Below, piece by piece: positions 38,940 to 48,366 of a stretch of DNA of 64,000 nt. Each line of letters opens with the position of its first letter. Positions within the stretch are counted from its first letter, which is position 1. The notes below the pieces were generated by a model. It did not search any database. It was given only the letters and a program-made list of their open reading frames with translations, and had not been told where the DNA came from. The DNA is taken from the NCBI GenBank assembly GCA_016868775.1, contig VGFT01000001.1:434001-498000 (forward strand), in the 5' to 3' direction. The translations under genes and the position numbers were made by a program. The DNA is from Bacteroidota bacterium (GTDB lineage: Bacteria > Bacteroidota > Bacteroidia > Chitinophagales > Chitinophagaceae).

Positions 38940-40382
38940 ATGTTCAACCAACGCGTCAAGATCAGCGACCTGTTGAAACAGGAGCCGGCCGGACAGTCCG
39001 TTACCGTCATGGGTTGGGTGCGGACCTTCCGCAACAATCAGTTCATTGCCCTGAATGATGGAAGCACCAATACCAATATCCAGGTAGTAGTGGAACTGTT
39101 TAAATTCGACGAAACACTGCTGAAGCGGATCACCACATCGGCCTCCCTGAAAGTGACCGGCATCATTGAACCATCGTTGGGTAAGGGACAAAAAATGGAT
39201 CTCAAAGCAGAAACCATCGAGATCCTGGGCGACAGCGATGCGGAAAAATATCCGCTCCAACCCAAAAAACACAGCCTCGAATTCCTTCGCGAAAAAGCAC
39301 ACTTGCGTTTTCGCACCAATACATTCGGCGCGGTATTCCGCGTGCGCCATGCATTGGCCTTTGCGGTGCACAAATTTTTCAACGAGAAAGGCTTTGTGTA
39401 TATGCATACGCCCATCATCACCTCCAGCGATGCGGAGGGAGCGGGCGAGATGTTTCGGGTTACGACATTACCGATCGATGGCTCCGCACCGAAGAATGAT
39501 GATGGTTCCGTCAGCTTCAAAGAAGATTTCTTCGGACGGTCAACCAATCTTACCGTAAGCGGACAACTCGAAGGGGAACTCGGAGCTACGGCATTCGGAG
39601 AGATCTATACTTTTGGTCCAACGTTTCGCGCCGAAAACAGCAACACCGCCCGCCACCTCGCCGAGTTTTGGATGATCGAACCCGAAATGGCTTTCTATGA
39701 TTTGGAAGATAACATGAACTTGGCGGAAGCGTTCATCAAATACATCGTTCGCTATGCGATGGAGCACAACCGCGAGGACCTTGAATTTTTAGCCACCCGA
39801 CTTGCCGATGAAGAGAAGCAGTTGCCGCAGGACAAGCGAAGCGAAATGGGACTCATCGAGAAACTGGAATTTGTGATGAACAACGAGTTTCAACGACTGA
39901 CCTATACGGAGGCCATCGACATCCTATGCGAGAGCAATTACAACAAGAAAAAGAAATTCCAATACGAGATCACGGGCTGGGGAATGGATTTGCAAAGTGA
40001 ACACGAACGCTACCTGGTCGAAAAGCATTTCAAGAAGCCCGTCACACTCTCGAATTATCCTGCTGCCATCAAAGCGTTTTATATGCGTCAAAACGACGAC
40101 GGAAAAACCGTTGCGGCCATGGATATTCTCGCTCCCAGCATTGGGGAGATCGTTGGTGGATCACAACGCGAAGAGCGACTCGACCGACTCACCGCCCGCA
40201 TGAAAGAGATGCACATTCCGGAAGAAGAATTGTGGTGGTATTTGGACACACGTCGATTTGGTACTGTACCGCACGCCGGATTCGGATTGGGATTTGAACG
40301 CATGGTTCAATTTGTAACCGGCATGTCAAATATTCGTGACGTAATCGCATTCCCGCGCACACCAGGATCGGCCGAATTTTAA
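38940..40382 (+). CDS. asnS: Asparaginyl-tRNA synthetase
   Basis: Class II aaRS motifs: [54 protein letters not shown]. Confidence 0.96.
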   Translation: MFNQRVKISDLLKQEPAGQSVTVMGWVRTFRNNQFIALNDGSTNTNIQVVVELFKFDETLLKRITTSASLKVTGIIEPSLGKGQKMDLKAETIEILGDSDAEKYPLQPKKHSLEFLREKAHLRFRTNTFGAVFRVRHALAFAVHKFFNEKGFVYMHTPIITSSDAEGAGEMFRVTTLPIDGSAPKNDDGSVSFKEDFFGRSTNLTVSGQLEGELGATAFGEIYTFGPTFRAENSNTARHLAEFWMIEPEMAFYDLEDNMNLAEAFIKYIVRYAMEHNREDLEFLATRLADEEKQLPQDKRSEMGLIEKLEFVMNNEFQRLTYTEAIDILCESNYNKKKKFQYEITGWGMDLQSEHERYLVEKHFKKPVTLSNYPAAIKAFYMRQNDDGKTVAAMDILAPSIGEIVGGSQREERLDRLTARMKEMHIPEEELWWYLDTRRFGTVPHAGFGLGFERMVQFVTGMSNIRDVIAFPRTPGSAEF

Positions 40383-41273
40383 TTAAGCTACTTCTCTTAA
40401 CGGAGGTGTTTCCAGGTCCTCTTCTTGCAAACGCATTCGATGTAGAATGTCTTTCAAGGCAGATAGTCGCTGTACCGTGTAGGGAATGGTGTCCATCCCG
40501 CTAACAAATCGCTGGATATAACTGTATATACCGATCAGGCTTCCGGCCTCCATTTCTGTTCCCATTGTTTTGTTGGTTACCAATAACGACACACCAATAA
40601 CGACCATCACCAAAAATTCCATCACCCCGAAATTCCAGGCCTCCTGATCGCTGATCCGTACTTGCCATTTGCGGAGATTGTCGTAGTGCTGACGGATCAA
40701 GTGTCCGTTTCCGCTCGTGATCACATCCACCTGTTTTTCCAATTCATCATTTTTCATCCGATTCAAGCTCCGCATTCTGCGGCCATATTGATAGCTGATG
40801 AGCGATACGGGTAACAGTATGCTAAGGCAAACCAATACCACCGATGTATCATAGAAGAATAACAAGATGAGCGAACCAAAAATATTATAGAACGCTTCCA
40901 TCACATATACCAGATCAAATTCTAGAAAATCTACTAGATCCCGGGCCAATGTGGAATGTGCGCTTAGCTTGGAGATCTCTCCCTGTTGATATCGACGCGC
41001 CAAAAATCTCGTAACCATCGACGTATAGATGGCTGAATAGGTACGGGTGTCTATCCGGTGCCGGATAGTTCCGATCGTTAACCAGGCCAGGTGAACCACA
41101 CAGAGCCAGATCAATCCGGCGTAAGAGCCCTTGATCAGGTTGTTCACGGCCATCCCCAGAAAAAGGGGACGAAGCAGGTTTCCGGCCGTTTCCAATAAAA
41201 ACAAAAAATACGTTAGCCCCAGCCGGTTTCGGTGTTGCAGAATCAATTGGCTTAAGGCAGCAAGGCGTGACAT
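40383..41273 (-). CDS. Stand-alone ABC transporter six-transmembrane domain protein (no NBD)
   Basis: 296 aa, TM helices with ABC exporter-type coupling pattern; no Walker A/B in the ORF. Confidence 0.75.
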   Translation of the reverse strand: MSRLAALSQLILQHRNRLGLTYFLFLLETAGNLLRPLFLGMAVNNLIKGSYAGLIWLCVVHLAWLTIGTIRHRIDTRTYSAIYTSMVTRFLARRYQQGEISKLSAHSTLARDLVDFLEFDLVYVMEAFYNIFGSLILLFFYDTSVVLVCLSILLPVSLISYQYGRRMRSLNRMKNDELEKQVDVITSGNGHLIRQHYDNLRKWQVRISDQEAWNFGVMEFLVMVVIGVSLLVTNKTMGTEMEAGSLIGIYSYIQRFVSGMDTIPYTVQRLSALKDILHRMRLQEEDLETPPLREVA

Positions 41274-41374
41274 AATATATATATGTTAGGACCCGAAAGT
41301 CCGAGGTGAAGGAAAGATCAGTAAGTAGAACGCAATGGGGTAGCGGAGTTGAGACTTGAGTAGAAGCCTCGTGT

Positions 41375-42802
41375 TTAACCTCGGAGGGCTTGTTCCCGCA
41401 AATTTAACGTATTGGCCTCGGGGCCGCGGATTAACTTTTTGCAAATTGATGAACCGCATTGACAATCAAAGGGTTCCATGTGGTGGTCCAGGAAATGGGC
41501 ATAGTCGAGGGTTAGTTCCTCTCCCTCCTGAATATTGCGCAGGGCGCGTACGTCCAGTCCGTCGAAGGCCGTATTCGCCTCACAGGAATGGTTCTGCGGG
41601 GCCCATTCGGAAGGCTCCTCGTCCCACAGAATAAACACCTCTTCGCTGATGGGGTATGCGTACCGGCGGAAGTTCAATTTTTCTTCCTCGTTCCAGTATT
41701 CTTCGACGTGACGTTTCGTGATCACGCGTTGTGATTTTCCTTCGCCTTTGAAGATCACTTCTCCTTTAGAAATGTTTCGAACTGCGTAGATGCCGTAGCC
41801 GGCGATGGAATTGCCACGCATCTCATAGCATTTCTTTTTTCGCTGGTGACGCGCGATGCCTTCGGCGATCATGTGTTTCAGGAATCCGGCCTGACCGATC
41901 CCATCAAACTTCAAAATGAAATCAGCCGAGCCCTCGAATCCATCCCGATAAAAAACCGAGCATGTGAAATTGATCTCCAGAAAATAGATCTTTTGCGCCG
42001 CATCTACACGAAAATCCAATCGTGCATAGCCAACCCCTTGAAAGGCTAGAAAAATTTTTTCTGCTGCTTCGCGAAGTTGATTCTCGAGCACTGGATCCGA
42101 GCAGGGAATATTGGCATCCGGATGCAGTTCGGATGTTTTTAGCGCATAGGTTTTGAATAAACGACCTGTCGGGAAAATATATTCTACCGGCTTGAACGCG
42201 GTGCAGGTTTTTCCGTCGGCGTTGGCGGCCACCAGCACGGTAAACTCCCGCCCTTCAATATATTCTTCAGCCAGCAGCGGTCCGTACTCTTCAATGATCG
42301 TATTCACTTTTTTCAACAACTCCTCTTCGTTCGAAACACGCGAGTGCTCATCAATACCCAAACTATCGCCTGCCTTGGCGGGCTTTACGAATAGCGGATA
42401 TTTCAAAAGTTGTGAGGCAGTTTTTGCGGCCTCCGGTTTATCGATCCGCACAAAGCCAGGAGTGTTCACGCCCACACAGTAGGCCACATACTTCATCAAC
42501 TCCTTGGAGGGATCGTAGAGGTTGGTGGTGGGACCAGTGAACGGGAGGCCAAGCAACTCCAACGTATAGATCACATCAATGCTGGGAACTTCCCATTCGA
42601 GATATCCCTCACAGAGGTTGACGAATACGTCAAACCCCTGCTTGCTCAATTCTTTGATCTGTTTGTAGGTGGTGAGTTTGTTCAGCGAAATGTGATGTAC
42701 TTCCGCATCCGGCAGAAGGCGGGAAAGATCACGCGGGGGGTCGTAATTCTGATAATCGACTCCGGAAGTGGAATAGTCGGGTTGTAATACACAAACCTTC
42801 AT
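41375..42802 (-). CDS. ATP-grasp (D-Ala-D-Ala ligase-like) fused to C-terminal SET domain with post-SET Cys motif
   Basis: ATP-grasp: FVKPAKAGDSLGI, AEEYIEGREFTV, YARLDFRVDAAQKIYFLEINFTC; SET: GYGIYAVRNISKGEVIF, NHSCEANT, EELTLDYA, CQCGSSICKK. Confidence 0.88.
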   Translation of the reverse strand: MKVCVLQPDYSTSGVDYQNYDPPRDLSRLLPDAEVHHISLNKLTTYKQIKELSKQGFDVFVNLCEGYLEWEVPSIDVIYTLELLGLPFTGPTTNLYDPSKELMKYVAYCVGVNTPGFVRIDKPEAAKTASQLLKYPLFVKPAKAGDSLGIDEHSRVSNEEELLKKVNTIIEEYGPLLAEEYIEGREFTVLVAANADGKTCTAFKPVEYIFPTGRLFKTYALKTSELHPDANIPCSDPVLENQLREAAEKIFLAFQGVGYARLDFRVDAAQKIYFLEINFTCSVFYRDGFEGSADFILKFDGIGQAGFLKHMIAEGIARHQRKKKCYEMRGNSIAGYGIYAVRNISKGEVIFKGEGKSQRVITKRHVEEYWNEEEKLNFRRYAYPISEEVFILWDEEPSEWAPQNHSCEANTAFDGLDVRALRNIQEGEELTLDYAHFLDHHMEPFDCQCGSSICKKLIRGPEANTLNLREQALRG

Positions 42803-42829
42803 GGTTTCGAAAATAGGATAAAGCCCTTG

Positions 42830-43921
42830 TTATTTTACCAATTGAGGACTCTTAGGATCGATTCTTTTGGCCACGCGTTTTTTAGAGGGAGCTTTTTCCT
42901 TTCGATGAAGGGCGTCCAATAAAATGGCTTCAATGGCTTTGGTAAACGAAACCTTTGATTTCTTTAGAATGGCACCGATGGAGGTGTAATTCTCATCCTC
43001 ACTAAGTCCGCATTGTGCATTGGCCTCCAGCATATATAATTTTCCACTTTTGGCGTCTTGTCGGATGTCGATCCGGGTATATCCCTTCCCGCCGCAGGCT
43101 TTATAGGCCTGCATACTGAGTTCTTTGATGGCGGGGATCAATTTTTTAGGAGCTGCGGTGTATTCATAAAAATTCGCCTGCTCCGGCATTGGCGCCTCTT
43201 CTTCATAGATCTCCCAAAGACGGTCGAACGAAAGGAATTTTTCCGTTTTTGGGAGCGATTCATGAAATACCCGTTGAACGGGTTCGTACACCACACAATG
43301 TTCCGGGTCGTCCGCCGACCCTGTGATAAAGGTGGTGAACTCCGGTCCCGATATGAACTGCTCTACAAATAATCCATCCGCCAATAAATTCCATCCTCGG
43401 TATCCATTTCGGATCTCTTCCACTCGGGCGATCAGATCCTCTTCGGTCTGAACCACATTTTTTACACTCACCCCCATGCTTCCGCCGGAAACGGCCGGTT
43501 TGATGATCATGGGTAGTCCGACCCGCTTGCCCAACCGCTTCAGGGAACCTTTCTTTTCGGTGATGACCCGCCAGTTGGCGGTCGATACCCCGTGTTTGTC
43601 GAAGGCTTTTTTCATCGGAATCTTCGACGTGGTGATCCGGTAAAAATGTTCATCCGATCCCGTATACGTGAGTCCGAGCCGGTCCATTTCCTGAATCACG
43701 GAAACTCCTGGAGCGCCATTTAATTCGTCGCCGTCACACAGGTTCAGTATAATTGACGGACCTGGTGTGGCCGCGATCTTCCCCAGCACTTCCTGGAAAC
43801 TTTGTAGTGTTACCGGTTGCCAAGTCCATTCCACCCCCAACTCCGAAAACACCTTGGTGTATTCCTGAATGGATTGGGTGAAGTCGTAGTAGCACGACAG
43901 GTTGGGATCGTTTGATTCCAA
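42830..43921 (-). CDS. ATP-grasp ligase (D-Ala-D-Ala ligase-like)
   Basis: MIIKPAVSGGSMGVSVKN, FVEQFISGPEFTTFI, YTRIDIRQDAKSGKLYMLEANAQCGLSEDEN. Confidence 0.88.
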   Translation of the reverse strand: MESNDPNLSCYYDFTQSIQEYTKVFSELGVEWTWQPVTLQSFQEVLGKIAATPGPSIILNLCDGDELNGAPGVSVIQEMDRLGLTYTGSDEHFYRITTSKIPMKKAFDKHGVSTANWRVITEKKGSLKRLGKRVGLPMIIKPAVSGGSMGVSVKNVVQTEEDLIARVEEIRNGYRGWNLLADGLFVEQFISGPEFTTFITGSADDPEHCVVYEPVQRVFHESLPKTEKFLSFDRLWEIYEEEAPMPEQANFYEYTAAPKKLIPAIKELSMQAYKACGGKGYTRIDIRQDAKSGKLYMLEANAQCGLSEDENYTSIGAILKKSKVSFTKAIEAILLDALHRKEKAPSKKRVAKRIDPKSPQLVK

Positions 43922-43947
43922 CTGTGGGGCTAGGACCCAAATGTGAG

Positions 43948-43980
43948 AAGTTTGGATAGTTTGGATAGTTTGGGTAGTTG
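43948..43980 (+). repeat. Short tandem repeat (TTTGGATAG)n, site 1
   Basis: agtttggatagtttggatagtttgggtagttgg, 9-nt period. Confidence 0.8.
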
Positions 43981-43984
43981 GTTT

Positions 43985-44464
43985 CTAGTTTCCCAGTTTT
44001 TGTTGGATATAGGGACTTAGTTGGTAGTTGGCGAGTTGGGTTGTGGAGAGTGCGTAGGCGCCGGAAATGATACCGATGCATTTTTTAGAACCGCAGTGAC
44101 AGGCAAAAGGCCGGTCCATTTTCCATTCGGTAGACGGATAAAAGAAATGAAGCTCCTCCCCCTCCCGAATGGGTTTCAGGGCCACCAGGGTAAAGTTGTT
44201 AAGATCAAGGTGAACATTAGGGTCACAATGGTGATTCATATATTGTAAAAACTCAGGCTCGAACTCAAAATGCGTTTTCTCATCGATCTGTACGGTCAGG
44301 TACGTTGGCTTTTGGTGCAGCGACCGAACACTGAATGTAAAAAGCTCTTCGCCCTCATCGAATGATTGATTCGAGAACAACCCCTTAAATCCGGTGGCGG
44401 GATTTAAGCGAACCCCAAAGAGGTCCGTTCCCGTCGTAAGGGTTTGATAGGTGGGTGTAATCAT
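43985..44464 (-). CDS. Stand-alone SET domain protein
   Basis: GFKGLFSNQSFDEGEELFTF, NHHCDPNV, KPIREGEELHFFYPS, CHCGSKKCIG. Confidence 0.85.
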   Translation of the reverse strand: MITPTYQTLTTGTDLFGVRLNPATGFKGLFSNQSFDEGEELFTFSVRSLHQKPTYLTVQIDEKTHFEFEPEFLQYMNHHCDPNVHLDLNNFTLVALKPIREGEELHFFYPSTEWKMDRPFACHCGSKKCIGIISGAYALSTTQLANYQLSPYIQQKLGN

Positions 44465-44604
44465 AATCGGTTAGTGGATGTAAAGTATATAATAATAAGT
44501 ATTTGATGGGGGTATTAATTCAGAAGTTATCCATACTAATGACTGGTTGGATGATCCATCATACCCCTCGCTCTTTCCCAACCCCGTAAAGCAATTCAAT
44601 TGTC

Positions 44605-44612
44605 TATTTTTG
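44605..44612 (+). promoter_or_regulatory. Bacteroidota -7 box (TATTTTTG) upstream of PfkB kinase
   Basis: Exact TAnnTTTG 5 bp before ATG at 44617. Confidence 0.45.
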
Positions 44613-44616
44613 GTGT

Positions 44617-45549
44617 ATGTCCACCCGCCCCGTCATTTGCATCGGTGCTGCCCTCGTTGATAAGTTGTTTCACTCTACCGATGAAGTCCTGATCGCCACC
44701 ACTACCGATGCCACCGTCACCAAAACCGCCGGCGGCGTGGCCCGAAACATCGCCCATCAATTAGCCCTGCTCGATGTGCAGGTCCAATTGATCACAGCTG
44801 TGGGTAGCGACAGCGATGGGGATTGGATCAAACAGGTTTGCCGCGCCGCGGGGGTGGGACTTGATGCCATCATTACCAAAGACGGACTGAACGGGAAATA
44901 CACGGGTATTCTCAATCCGGATGGATCGCTGTTCACTGCCTTTCTGACCAATGCCGAGAATCATCTCATCACCCCCGAACACTTAGCCGCCAACCGTGAG
45001 TTGCTATTGACGGCTTCTTATTTATTGGCAGATGCCAATATCCGGGTTGACACCGGCGAGTGGCTGGTTCGTTTCAGTCGGGAAACCGGTATCCCCTTCA
45101 TCCTCGAGCCCGTATCTGTACCCCCCGCCAGGAAATTCAAAACAGCCGACCTGGAGGGACTTTACTTACTGACCCCCAATGAAGATGAATTGCCGGTTTT
45201 GTGCACCACGGAATCTTCTCTCATCCCCCATCAGATCGAAGAGTTGCTCAACCGGGGCGTACAGCAGATCTGGTTGCACAATGGAAAGAATGGATCGGCG
45301 CTTAATACCAAAGAAAAAGTAACGAACCTGCACGCTCCTGCCATTGAGGTGGTGGATTGTACCGGAGCCGGTGATGGTTCCTTGTCGGGATTTTTATTAG
45401 GGAAACACTTAGGAAGGAATGATCTCGATTGTATGCGACTGGCACATAGTTTATCGGCCGAGATTTTACAGGTGAACGGCGCCATTGCCACGCATCTCGA
45501 TCAAAAAACATTATTGTCCCGGGTCGATCATTATTTTCCATTGACATGA
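44617..45549 (+). CDS. psuK: PfkB family sugar kinase, probable pseudouridine kinase
   Basis: GGVARNIAHQLALL, VVDCTGAGDGSLSGFL; 4-bp overlap with psuG. Confidence 0.82.
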   Translation: MSTRPVICIGAALVDKLFHSTDEVLIATTTDATVTKTAGGVARNIAHQLALLDVQVQLITAVGSDSDGDWIKQVCRAAGVGLDAIITKDGLNGKYTGILNPDGSLFTAFLTNAENHLITPEHLAANRELLLTASYLLADANIRVDTGEWLVRFSRETGIPFILEPVSVPPARKFKTADLEGLYLLTPNEDELPVLCTTESSLIPHQIEELLNRGVQQIWLHNGKNGSALNTKEKVTNLHAPAIEVVDCTGAGDGSLSGFLLGKHLGRNDLDCMRLAHSLSAEILQVNGAIATHLDQKTLLSRVDHYFPLT

Positions 45550-46448
45550 ATGAATATCTCCACATAAATCCTTCAGTTGCTGCCGCACTGGAATCCAACC
45601 GCCCCATAGTGGCGTTGGAATCAACCATCATTTCACATGGCATGCCGTATCCGAAAAATGTGGAGACGGCGCTGTTGGTTGAGCAGATTGTAAGACAGAA
45701 CGGTGCCATACCCGCCACCATTGGCGTGATGAATGGAAAATGTGTGGTGGGAATGACCAACGAAGAGATCGAAACGTTCGGTAAAGCTTCGGATGTTTGG
45801 AAGGTGAGTCTGCGTGATCTCCCTTACGTTGTTTCTCAAAAATGCATGGGCGCAACTACAGTCGCCGCAACCATGCGGATCGCCTCCATGGCGGGGATTA
45901 AAATATTTGTGACGGGGGGAATCGGCGGGGTGCATCGGGGGGCGGAGACAACGATGGATATTTCGGCTGACTTAACCGAAATGGCGCAAACCAATGTGGC
46001 AGTAGTGTCGGCAGGTGTTAAATCGATCTTGGATATCGGATTAACTCTTGAATATTTAGAAACACTGGGCATTCCCGTGGTAACGTTCGGATCGGATTCT
46101 TTTCCGAGTTTTTATTCGAGAGAGAGTGGTCATTGTTCACCCTTGCGCATGGATTCGGAAAAAGAGATCGCAGAGATGCTTTCGGCGAAGTGGTCGATGG
46201 GACTAAACGGATCGGTCCTCATTGCCAATCCGATTTCTCCGGACGACGCTATTGACCCCCAAGTAATGGAGAAATATATTCAGGCAGCTCTTGCCGCAGC
46301 CGCTGCTGCCGGCATTACGGGTAAAGAAGTAACGCCTTTCTTATTAAAATACATTGCCGATCATACGAAAGGGGGAAGCCTTGAGGCCAATATCGCACTG
46401 ATCTGTTCTAATGCCGCCCTCGGATCGAGGATTAGTTTTGGGGTTTAG
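45546..46448 (+). CDS. psuG: Pseudouridine-5'-phosphate glycosidase
   Basis: VALESTIISHGMPYPKNVETA, FVTGGIGGVHRGAETTMDISADLTE. Confidence 0.95.
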   Translation: MNEYLHINPSVAAALESNRPIVALESTIISHGMPYPKNVETALLVEQIVRQNGAIPATIGVMNGKCVVGMTNEEIETFGKASDVWKVSLRDLPYVVSQKCMGATTVAATMRIASMAGIKIFVTGGIGGVHRGAETTMDISADLTEMAQTNVAVVSAGVKSILDIGLTLEYLETLGIPVVTFGSDSFPSFYSRESGHCSPLRMDSEKEIAEMLSAKWSMGLNGSVLIANPISPDDAIDPQVMEKYIQAALAAAAAAGITGKEVTPFLLKYIADHTKGGSLEANIALICSNAALGSRISFGV

Positions 46449-46449
46449 G

Positions 46450-46475
46450 AGTTTGGATAGTTTGGAAGTTTGAGC
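46450..46475 (+). repeat. Short tandem repeat (TTTGGATAG)n, site 2
   Basis: agtttggatagtttggaagtttgagcgg immediately after psuG stop. Confidence 0.75.
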
Positions 46476-46517
46476 GGTTGGGTGAATTTGATACCTTGTA
46501 CACATATTTAGAGCACC

Positions 46518-47864
46518 ATGAACAAACGAGATTTTATACGCACTACGGCACTTACGGGCCTGGGTCTTACTTTAGGATGGGAAGCACTGGCCCGGGAATT
46601 CAAAAGCGTTTCCCACAGATCAGCGGCTTCGCTGGCTACTGATGAGGAGTTTTGGAAAAGAATCCGAGAGAAATATCTGCTGAAGCCGGACTATATCAAC
46701 CTGGAGAACGGCTATTACAATTTCATCCCGCAACCCACGCTGGAGCGATATATCCAACACATACGAGACATTAATTACCAAGGCTCCTATTATATGCGTA
46801 CGGTACAGTGGGAAAACAAAAAGAAAATGGCTGCAAAACTATCAGCCATTGCTGGGTGCGAAGCCGACGAACTGATCGTTACACGAAATACGACCGAATC
46901 GCTGGATCTGGTGATTGCCGGGCAATCCTGGCAACGAGGCGACGAAGCCGTGATGGCCATTCAAGACTACGGCGCCATGCTCGACATGTTCGATCAGGTG
47001 GCTGAACGATACGGAGTGGTCTTGAAAAAAATCTCTGTGCCCAACCACCCCCAATCCGACGAAGAAATCGTTTCCCTATACGAGCAAGCGATTACGCCCA
47101 AGACCAAGTTGTTGATGGTCTGTCATATGATCAACATAACCGGACAGATCTTGCCCATCCGAAAGATCTCGGACATGGCGCATGCCAAAGGCGTGAAGGT
47201 TATGGTCGACGGCGCTCACGCCTTCGCTCATATTCAATACTGGATCAGTGAACTGAATTGCGATTACTACGGCACATCATTACACAAATGGATGAGCGTT
47301 CCGCTAGGTGCCGGATTTCTTTATGTCAAAAAAGGAGAAGCCTCCTCTCTCTGGCCACTGTTGGGCGACCGAACGCCAAAAGATGATGTTTACCGACTCA
47401 ATCACACCGGCACACATCCTTGTGCCACCGATCTTGCTATTTCCGATGCGATCGATTTTTTTAATCTGATTGGAGCGGATAAAAAAGAGGCGCGGCTGCG
47501 GTTTTTGAAAGACTACTGGACGAGCCGAGTAAAAGACAATCCAAAGATCATATTAAATACGCCGCTTTCATCGGGTCGTTCTTGCGGAATCGCAAACGTC
47601 GGCATCAAGGGCATGAGTCCTGGCACGTTGGGTAAAAGACTGAATGAAGAACACCGGGTATACACCGTACCTATTGATTATGCGAATGTTCAAGGCTGTC
47701 GCATTACCCCAAATGTTTATACCACCACCGCAGAGCTCGATCACTTCGTAAATGCCCTACACCAACTAACGAACCCCCCAAACTATCCAAACTGCCCAAA
47801 CTCCCAAACTGGCGGGGATTTCCGCCTGCGATCACAGGTTGACCAACAACCACGCCAAGATTGA
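46518..47864 (+). CDS. Exported class V aminotransferase (isopenicillin-N epimerase-like), Tat-like signal
   Basis: MNKRDFIRTTALTGLGLTLGW; TRNTTESLD, HMINITGQILPI, VDGAHAFAHI, YYGTSLHKWM PLP-Lys region. Confidence 0.88.
   Translation: MNKRDFIRTTALTGLGLTLGWEALAREFKSVSHRSAASLATDEEFWKRIREKYLLKPDYINLENGYYNFIPQPTLERYIQHIRDINYQGSYYMRTVQWENKKKMAAKLSAIAGCEADELIVTRNTTESLDLVIAGQSWQRGDEAVMAIQDYGAMLDMFDQVAERYGVVLKKISVPNHPQSDEEIVSLYEQAITPKTKLLMVCHMINITGQILPIRKISDMAHAKGVKVMVDGAHAFAHIQYWISELNCDYYGTSLHKWMSVPLGAGFLYVKKGEASSLWPLLGDRTPKDDVYRLNHTGTHPCATDLAISDAIDFFNLIGADKKEARLRFLKDYWTSRVKDNPKIILNTPLSSGRSCGIANVGIKGMSPGTLGKRLNEEHRVYTVPIDYANVQGCRITPNVYTTTAELDHFVNALHQLTNPPNYPNCPNSQTGGDFRLRSQVDQQPRQD
47777..47812 (-). 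repeat. Short tandem repeat (TTTGGATAG)n, site 3, opposite orientation, inside aminotransferase 3' end
   Basis: ccccccaaactatccaaactgcccaaactcccaaactg. Confidence 0.75.
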
Positions 47865-48110
47865 CGATCCTCATTCATCCACCCCACCCCGCCTCCCTAG
47901 TTTTTCAATACATTAAACCATTGTAAGTCAACCATTCTATCACCCTGGCATTTTCCCGTTTGAGTCATACAATATCACACTAGTCCTTATATAACATATA
48001 CGTTATACCTAATAGTAGTATTAATAAGTTATATATAAAATATACTTTTAGTGTACACACACGGCAGATTTGCCCTTGAGCAGATAATACTTCTGTAGCA
48101 CATTTGTTAT

Positions 48111-48344
48111 ATGTCAATGAAACGAGAGGAGGTGAGTAAAAAAATAGGAGAACGGATTCGTGAGATCCGTTTGGACAAAGGTTTATCGATCGAGAAGGTA
48201 GCTAATGGCTCGAATATTGACTACACGCAGTTGAGTCGGATTGAATTGGGAAAGATCAACACCAGTATTTATCAGATCTATTGTATTTCTCGTTCGTTGG
48301 ATGTTCCCGTACCGCATATCTTTCACGTGTTGGATCAGGAGTAG
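48111..48344 (+). CDS. XRE-family helix-turn-helix regulator
   Basis: GERIREIRLDKGLSIEKVANGSNIDYTQLSRIELGKINTSIYQIYCISRSLDV. Confidence 0.9.
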   Translation: MSMKREEVSKKIGERIREIRLDKGLSIEKVANGSNIDYTQLSRIELGKINTSIYQIYCISRSLDVPVPHIFHVLDQE

Positions 48345-48366
48345 TGAGAAATTTGGGATTATTTGT

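Noticed and set aside
43948-47812. TTTGGATAG repeats as a CRISPR array
   Set aside because: Period is 9 nt with no unique spacers and no cas genes.
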